DNA of 64,000 nt from Maniola hyperantus (taxonomy: Eukaryota; Arthropoda; Insecta; Lepidoptera; Nymphalidae). The stretch lies in assembly GCF_902806685.2 (NCBI RefSeq), contig NC_048563.1, positions 62,001 through 126,000 of the forward strand, written 5' to 3'. Positions 36,501 through 45,500 of the stretch are shown here, piece by piece. How positions within the stretch are numbered: the stretch's first letter is position 1; each line of letters starts with the position of its first letter. A program made the position numbers and the translations under genes. The notes beneath the pieces were generated by a model. That model made no database searches, was not told the DNA's origin, and was given only the letters and a program-made list of their open reading frames with translations.

Positions 36501-39500
36501 GGCGAGCACCCATACAGGTCCTTACAACATCCTATATATAGTTGTTTGGTGGCAGGTGTAATAATGTACGAGTGCCTGTTCGGACGCGCGCCCTACTCCT
36601 CCGCCACCTTCAACGAGCTGCTCGACAAGATACAGCGGCGAGCACCCATACAGGTCCTTACAACATCCTATATATAGTTGTTTGGTGGCAGGTGTAATAA
36701 TGTACGAGTGCCTGTTTGGACGCGCGCCCTACTCCTCCGCCACCTTCAACGAGCTGCTCGACAAGATACAGCGGCGAGCACCCATACAGGTCCTTACAAC
36801 ATCCTATATATAGTTGTTTGGTGGCAGGTGTAATAATGTACGAGTGCCTGTTCGGACGCGCGCCCTACTCCTCCGCCACCTTCAACGAGCTGCTCGACAA
36901 GATACAGCGGCGAGCACCCATACAGGTCCTTACAACATCCTATATATAGTTGTTTGGTGGCAGGTGTAATAATGTACGAGTGCCTGTTTGGACGCGCGCC
37001 CTACTCCTCCGCCACCTTCAACGAGCTGCTCGACAAGATACAGCGGCGAGCACCCATACAGGTCCTTACAACATCCTATATATAGTTGTTTGGTGGCAGG
37101 TGTAATAATGTACGAGTGCCTGTTCGGACGCGCGCCCTACTCCTCCGCCACCTTCAACGAGCTGCTCGACAAGATACAGCGGCGAGCACCCATACAGGTC
37201 CTTACAACATCCTATATATAGTTGTTTGGTGGCAGGTGTAATAATGTACGAGTGCCTGTTTGGACGCGCGCCCTACTCCTCCGCCACCTTCAACGAGCTG
37301 CTCGACAAGATACAGCGGCGAGCACCCATACAGGTCCTTACAACATCCTATATATAGTTGTTTGGTGGCAGGTGTAATAATGTACGAGTGCCTGTTTGGA
37401 CGCGCGCCCTACTCCTCCGCCACCTTCAACGAGCTGCTCGACAAGATACAGCGGCGAGCACCCATACAGGTCCTTACAACATCCTATATATAGTTGTTTG
37501 GTGGCAGGTGTAATAATGTACGAGTGCCTGTTCGGACGCGCGCCCTACTCCTCCGCCACCTTCAACGAGCTGCTCGACAAGATACAGCGGCGAGCACCCA
37601 TACAGGTCCTTACAACATCCTATATATAGTTGTTTGGTGGCAGGTGTAATAATGTACGAGTGCCTGTTCGGACGCGCGCCCTACTCCTCCGCCACCTTCA
37701 ACGAGCTGCTCGACAAGATACAGCGGCGAGCACCCATACAGGTCCTTACAACATCCTATATATAGTTGTTTGGTGGCAGGTGTAATAATGTACGAGTGCC
37801 TGTTCGGACGCGCGCCCTACTCCTCCGCCACCTTCAACGAGCTGCTCGACAAGATACAGCGGCGAGCACCCATACAGGTCCTTACAACATCCTATATATA
37901 GTTGTTTGGTGGCAGGTGTAATAATGTACGAGTGCCTGTTCGGACGCGCGCCCTACTCCTCCGCCACCTTCAACGAGCTGCTCGACAAGATACAGCGGCG
38001 AGCACCCATACAGGTCCTTACAACATCCTATATATAGTTGTTTGGTGGCAGGTGTAATAATGTACGAGTGCCTGTTCGGACGCGCGCCCTACTCCTCCGC
38101 CACCTTCAACGAGCTGCTCGACAAGATACAGCGGCGAGCACCCATACAGGTCCTTACAACATCCTATATATAGTTGTTTGGTGGCAGGTGTAATAATGTA
38201 CGAGTGCCTGTTTGGACGCGCGCCCTACTCCTCCGCCACCTTCAACGAGCTGCTCGACAAGATACAGCGGCGAGCACCCATACAGGTCCTTACAACATCC
38301 TATATATAGTTGTTTGGTGGCAGGTGTAATAATGTACGAGTGCCTGTTCGGACGCGCGCCCTACTCCTCCGCCACCTTCAACGAGCTGCTCGACAAGATA
38401 CAGCGGCGAGCACCCATACAGGTCCTTACAACATCCTATATATAGTTGTTTGGTGGCAGGTGTAATAATGTACGAGTGCCTGTTTGGACGCGCGCCCTAC
38501 TCCTCCGCCACCTTCAACGAGCTGCTCGACAAGATACAGCGGCGAGCACCCATACAGGTCCTTACAACATCCTATATATAGTTGTTTGGTGGCAGGTGTA
38601 ATAATGTACGAGTGCCTGTTCGGACGCGCGCCCTACTCCTCCGCCACCTTCAACGAGCTGCTCGACAAGATACAGCGGCGAGCACCCATACAGGTCCTTA
38701 CAACATCCTATAAAAGGAAAAGCTGACTGACTGACTGATCTATCGACACATAGCTCGAATTACTCGACGGATTGGGCTGAAATTTGGCATGCAGATAGCT
38801 AATATGACGTAGACATCCGCTAAGAAAGAATTTTTGAAAATTCAACCTCTAAGGGAGTGAAATAGGGGTTTAGTGGGTAAACATGAGGACGAAGTCGCGA
38901 GAATAAGCTAGTTTTAAAAATAAATAATAGTCATGATTTTGTTTTAATTATTCTCTTTAATAATAAATTCTAGCCCCAAACACTGTCGTAATACAAATAA
39001 TGACGTCATTTTATGACTAAAGTCCAAGACCCTATTGTATGTGTGTAGATCCCTCCCAATGCATCAATATCGGGGGGTTGTCGCGACCTGCTGACGCGGC
39101 TGCTGCGACACGACCCCGACCTGCGGATATCGTACGACGACTTCTTCAACCACGACTACCTGGACCTAGAGCATATGCCTTCCAAGGAGAACTACAACAA
39201 GGTACACCACCACCAGTTTTAGGGTTCCTCAAAAGGAAAAATAAACCTTTATAGGATCACTGTATTGTCTGTCTGTCTTTCGTGTCTGTTAAGAAGAGCG
39301 ATAGCGTACTTCCCGTTGACCTGTAATCATGACATTTGGTAGGTATGTAGGTCTTATAGCACACGTAAAGGAAAAAATTCGAAAACCGTAAATTTGTGCT
39401 TACATCACCAAAAAAATCAAAATGTGTTTATGAACAAATAATTCGTATTTTCAATTTTCAAAGTAAGATAACTATGTAGTCAATTTGTTGGTAAAAGTTT

Positions 39501-42500
39501 GTTTACACCATCAGGTCATCGGCCTTTAGAATGACATTTCGGCTTTGTAGAGCGTTGTCTCTGTCACTCATACCTATGTGACGTTTTGCCGATTTCAATT
39601 TTAAGCAAAAGTCAGTAAGGCAGGTTTAATTAACTAATTTTATAAGTTATTAAAATGTCCCCTCATATAAAGGTTGCACGTGGATATAGATCACAACGCG
39701 TAGAGGCTTATCGAGAGTTTTATTCTTTATAATAACCTAACTGCAATAATATGAACTTGATCAGGGCACAATTATTGCTATTTCAACCACAATCAAAATA
39801 GCGACCTAAACACAAAAGTATTTAATAGTCGTCGAGTCTGGAGTTGGAACGAGACTGGAGTAAAAACCGTCAAATACCCGTATTTATACAAATCGAATCA
39901 AGATGGCTGCCCCACCACAGATTGCGTGACATCGGATGAGTCTGTCTAATTCATTAAACTACATTCAATAAGCTAACACAACGACAGAGACAACGCTCTA
40001 CAAAAGCGCTGCCTCTTTCTGAAGGTCGATGTACATTGCTTTCTGCCGCGTACTGTACTTCCCGTTGAGCAGACAAAACTAAAGCTACGAGGGTTCCAAA
40101 CGCGCCCAGGTGCGAGAAGAGCCCACAGCAGTCTCAGCCTCGGTCCAGTTATCAGGTTGTTATGTTGCAGGCGGTGTCGCTGATCAAGCAGGCCATCGAG
40201 CTGGAGTGCGCTGGACGCTTGCCCGAGGCGCTCACAGCTTACAGCGACAGCTTGCGGTATCTGGTGAGAACACTTTGCTTTACACTAGCGGCCCGCGCGG
40301 CGGGGTGATTACGTAAAACGTTGCAGTAGCGACAGCAACGCGACAGTTCATTATCATTCAGTAGATTTAATTTAAAATATATGCTAAAATCCTATTATAC
40401 TATTAACAAATTGTAACGATCCCCATTTTTGTATTAAATGTAATGTAATAAGTGCTTCTGTGAACAATGTAAATTGTTTATAGAAGCACTATTATTATGT
40501 ACTAGCTGACCCGCCCCGGCTTCGCTCGGGTGGAGTATTTCGGACTGGGAGTGTCATCGTGAAGCCGTTGCTTGATACCTAAAATATCAATTCACTATCA
40601 GAAATTCTAAAATCCCCACGATGTAGGACTTTAGTACTTTGCAGCATCAGGATTGAGGAATTAGGATCCGAAGTTCAATGATGTAGCCTATGCTTGGTAC
40701 CTAAATTAATTTTGCATCATCCGCAGTTCCTGAAACATTATAGTTTAGGAGTGCTGTACCCTACATCATCAGGGTTGAGGAGTTGAGACTTGAAGTCTGA
40801 GAATAAAGTCGCTGCTTGGTACTCACAATATGAATTCACTATGAACACTTCCTGAATCTTGATAACTCAGGCGGGCAGTAACCCTGCAGCATCAGGATTA
40901 AAGAGTTGAATCCAGAATTTTTTATGTGACAACCACGAAAACTTTTTTGTTGATTTAAAAAAAAATTGCAAATCGGTCCAGAAACCTCGAAAAAATCGAT
41001 GTAGAAAAAAGAACCACCTCCTTTTTGACAGTCGGTTAAAAACCGATGACCTTGAAATATTTACGGAACAATCTTTAAAATATCCCCTTTCTAACAAAAA
41101 AAGAATAAATGAAATCGGACTACGCGTTAATGAATTACAACTCAGTATACATTTTAACTTTCATCCCCTCTCCTACGGGAACCATGCTGAATTTCGGGAT
41201 AAAAAGTATCCTATATTCTTCCTCATAGTATGACCTCAAATCGTACCAAGTTTCATTGGAATCCATTCAGTAGTTTCAGCGTGATGCGCGGCCGTGATAC
41301 AGACAGACAGACAGACAGATAGACAGACAGACAGACAGACAAAAATGAAAAAAATTACAGTTTTGGGTTCAGTATCGATTATAGAGTGCCCTCGAAAAAA
41401 AAATTTCAAAATATCTTCAATGTACAGAATTTGACCTGTTACAGTTTTATTATAAGTATTGATTGATATTGATTGATTGATGATTGATTGTAACGATCCC
41501 CATTTTTGTATTAAATGTAATGTAATAAGTGCTTCTGTAAACAATGTAAATTGTTTACAGAAGCACTATTATTATGTATTAAAAAGTAGACAGAATGACA
41601 CACTTTTTAAACCTTCGTGGTTTTTTGCTGTGTCTAAATTGGATTTGTTGTCTCTCTTCTTCTTATTTTGCTTTGTGGCTATTGCTGTCTCTGTAGCCGC
41701 TGTCACGTGTGACGTGTGACGCTTGACCAATGATCGCGAGATACGTCATCACCCCGCCGCGCCGCCGCCGACCTATCTGGGCTGGTACATGTACAGGGTG
41801 TAACCAGAACGCTCGCGCTGGCAAAAATGAAGACAAGTGATCGTACTGATGATTACTGATATGATAGGTACCAAAAAAAAACGCAAAAAAAGTGTTAAAA
41901 AAAATTTGTTTCCGTTTTTGCCTACATAAAAAACACGAATACGAACCAAATACGGATGCGTGCACAAACGCCCTTTAGCTGTTTGTTGTAATGAAAGTGC
42001 CTCTGGTGCAGGTGCCGGCCGTGGGCGCCGAGAGCGACGCGGTGCGGCGCAGCGCGCTCGCCGCCAAGCTGACACAGTAAGACGGTACACCCTGTGCCAA
42101 GTGGGTGCAAGGACGCATTTTTTTTTTAAATTTTTTTTTTTTTTAATATTCATCACCATCATCAACCCATCACCGGCTCACTACAGAGCACGGGTCTCCT
42201 CTCAGAGTGAGAAGGGTTTTGGCCATAGTCTACCACGTACCATGTGCGAATTGGTAGACTTCACACACCTTTGAGAACATTATGGAGAACTCTCAGGCAT
42301 GCAGGTTTCCTCACGATGTTTTCTTTCACCGTTAAAGCAAGTGATATTTAATTAATTATAACGCACATAGCTCCGAAAAGTTAGAGGTGCGTGCCCGGGA
42401 TCGAACCCCCGACCTCCGATTAGAAGGCGGACGTCATAACCACTAGACTATCACAACTTTAAATTGCACACATGTTAAATGACTAATATTCCCCTTTCCC

Positions 42501-45500
42501 CTCCAACTAAGCGTCAAGCTTGTGCTAGGAGTAGGTACGACAATAGTGCATCGGGCGGGGTTTGAACCGTCGACCTTTCGGTTTTCAGTCCACTCCTTTA
42601 CCCGTTGAGCTATTGAGGCTCAAAATTAAATTAATTATTAAGTATTTCTTATTACTAACTACTACCTACTAACCATTAATTTTAAGTTTGTTTGTACCTT
42701 AAGCACAAGATGAATAAACTTATTTTCTTTCTTACATCCATCTGTGTATTATACTAGCTGAAGCTTCCGTTCGCGTAGATTTAGGTCTTGAAACATCCCG
42801 GGCTACTTTTTATCCCGGGAAATTAAAGCGATCCCTCTTTAATTTCCCGGGATAAAAAGTAGCCTATGTCACTATCCAGATCTTTAACTACACCCATGCA
42901 AAAAATCACGTCGATACGTTGCTCCGTTGCGACAAGATCGAAGGACAAACAAACAAACATGTTTTCACATTTATAACATGGGTAGGAATTAGCTTATTCC
43001 CGCGACTTCGTCCGCGTCAACTACACAAACTTCTAGCCCCTGTTTTGCCCCTTTAGGAATTAAATTTTCAAAAATCCTTTTTTAGCGAATATAACAGCGA
43101 TCTGCATGCCAAAGTTTAGCTCGACCCGTCTAGTAGTTAGTTTCCATTAGCCGTGCGTTGATAGATCAGTCAGTCAGTCAGCTTTTCCTTTCATATATTT
43201 ATGGCGGAGACGGCGGAGATTCGTTTGGATGTCCGCTATGTGTTACACGTGTGCGCGTGCGCGTGCGCGTGCGTCACAGACGCTCTCTCGAACCAGAATG
43301 GGATGTCGATAGAACGCACTATTGACTGAAAATACTTTATTATCTATGGACTGAACTTTTTAATTTACGACTCTGGGTTCTAGCCCTTTTGAACTCTGCT
43401 GACTGATCCAGACCGCAGCGTTGGCCACAGACAACTTCACTCTAAACTGGTGCCACAGACTATGTATAACTTGAGACAGCTAAACGTTTACAATGTGTTG
43501 CTATTCAAATAATTTCTATAGGCAAGTCCGCAAATTGCTATTGCTCTGGAACCATGTCTCATTAACATCGAAATGATGTAATTTTGACGTCAGCTGAAAT
43601 AAAAATATACCATCAGCTCGAAACTTCAGCTTGGTGCTGACGTCACTAAAATTGCGACCAAGCGCATTAACAATTTGCGGGACTTATAGTGGAAAACTAT
43701 GAGTTCGTACGTTCGTATGCATTATATTCTCCGACACATAGATACATGGACCGAGCGGAGGAGATCAAGCGGATAGTGAAGGGGCAGAGCACCCCGACTC
43801 GCTGCAGCGCCGACACGCCGCCGCGCGCGCGACCCACTGCGCAAGTACAACCTACCGCCAATGTCGCACGCAGTAGTGAGTGTTGACAGCTTGATAGTAT
43901 GTCCGTTATAGACTGAAACCATCCAACCGATGTGCCCCAAACCGGTTTCATTATAAAGGCAATAATTTGCGGGACTTCTATACATATCTGATTTGATGAC
44001 GTAGAGAAACTCCGCACATAGCTCTCTCCATCGCCCGCTGAGTGACTCTGAGCTTTCTTATGAGGCCCATAGTTAGCGACCATGTCTCGGATCCATATGT
44101 CATCACTGGCAACATGCACTGCTCTAATACTTTGGTCTAGGGCACATAGTTCGTACAACCGATAGACGTTGGGGTCCCAAGGTGCTGGAATGGCGACCTC
44201 GCACCGGAAGACGCAGTGTTGGAAGACCTCCCACTAGGTGGACGGACGACATCAGACGAGTCGCAGGCAGCGCAAGACCGTGGCGTGTGGAAGTCCCTAC
44301 AAGAGACCTATGTCCAGCTGTGGACGTCTATTGGTTGATGATGATGATACACAATCTACAATAGATGCTAGCTTTATTTCTTGGTACCAAATAAATGGAT
44401 AAAGTGGCTGCTGCGCAGGTACAAGGTCGCCGCCCTTTTGATATGAATCACAAAATGTTAAGTGTTTGAAATCTGTCAATTTCAGCAGACACGTATGTAC
44501 GCGACGAGCGGAACTCTGACGCAGGCAGCAATGGCGCTGACGTGACGAAGAAGGGACAAACTAAAGCGGTAAATATATCATACAGTGCCACAGGCTATAA
44601 TTGTTTTGAAATAAAATTCAGTATGTTGGCTATTGGGCGCCATTTTCTAATGAAAATCTGAAAATCTTTTTTTTATTCGTATAAACTTTTACAAGTGCTT
44701 ACGAATAGTCGGATGCATCTACCGCTGGTTCGGAATGCCTTTCCTGCCGAGAAGAACCAGCAAGAAACTCGGCGGTTGCTCTTTTCAAACATTTGATATA
44801 GGTACAAGATTATGCCACGTATAAAATAGTATTTGCAGTGTTGTGCGTTGCTGGAACGAGCTGCAGGTCAAATCCACGCTCTTTTATCATTTAGATAATC
44901 TTCAATTGTGTAATATGCTTTTTTCAGGAGCATATTTTAATAGATTTTTTAAACTTGTGCAAAGGTAAGTCCAAAATAGTTTGCGGGATTTTATTATAAA
45001 AGGTAATACCAATACCCACAAATGACTTTTGGACTTTCCTGAGGCGGAAGGCAGGAGCTGCAAGTTTGTCTCTGTTTCTAGTTAGCCTATTGTGTAGATC
45101 ACCAATTTTCTTGTAACTAAGAATATTTTGTCTATATAATGAACTTTACTTTTTAGTTTGTTTTTGGCAGAGCAGTCGAGTTTTTATTTATTGTTTTACC
45201 AATTATTTATTTTTTCAGTCAACGCCAGAAGTCAAAAGCAAGCGTCAAGACAAACGCGGAGCCCTGGCGAGACTTTGGCGGAGGCCTGTGCCGTACTTAG
45301 ACGCGGTAAGCAGGACACGTATAGTACGCGACACGTTCAAATGGCAATCGGGGGGGAACGCCCCGCACACCCGCACAGCGCATTTAGGTTTGTTGGTTTG
45401 TCCTTCAATCACGTCGCAACGGTGCATCAGCTAGTTTGGTATATTTATTCTTTACTAGCTGATGCTCGCGACTTCATCCGCGTGGAATTTAATTTTTTTT

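Noticed and set aside
33678..38712. CRISPR-like or satellite array
   Set aside because: There are no variable spacers, and the unit is precisely a eukaryotic exon plus splice sites that fits the ULK3 frame.
33724..38726. A series of 77-codon proteins
   Set aside because: They start at TTG in the wrong frame of the repeated exon and read through the spacer to TAG; shadows of the exon array.
39039..39254. 71-codon ORF
   Set aside because: Overlaps ULK3 exon 8 in a different frame.
43689..43886. Independent 65-codon gene
   Set aside because: This is ULK3 exon 11 read through both splice sites.
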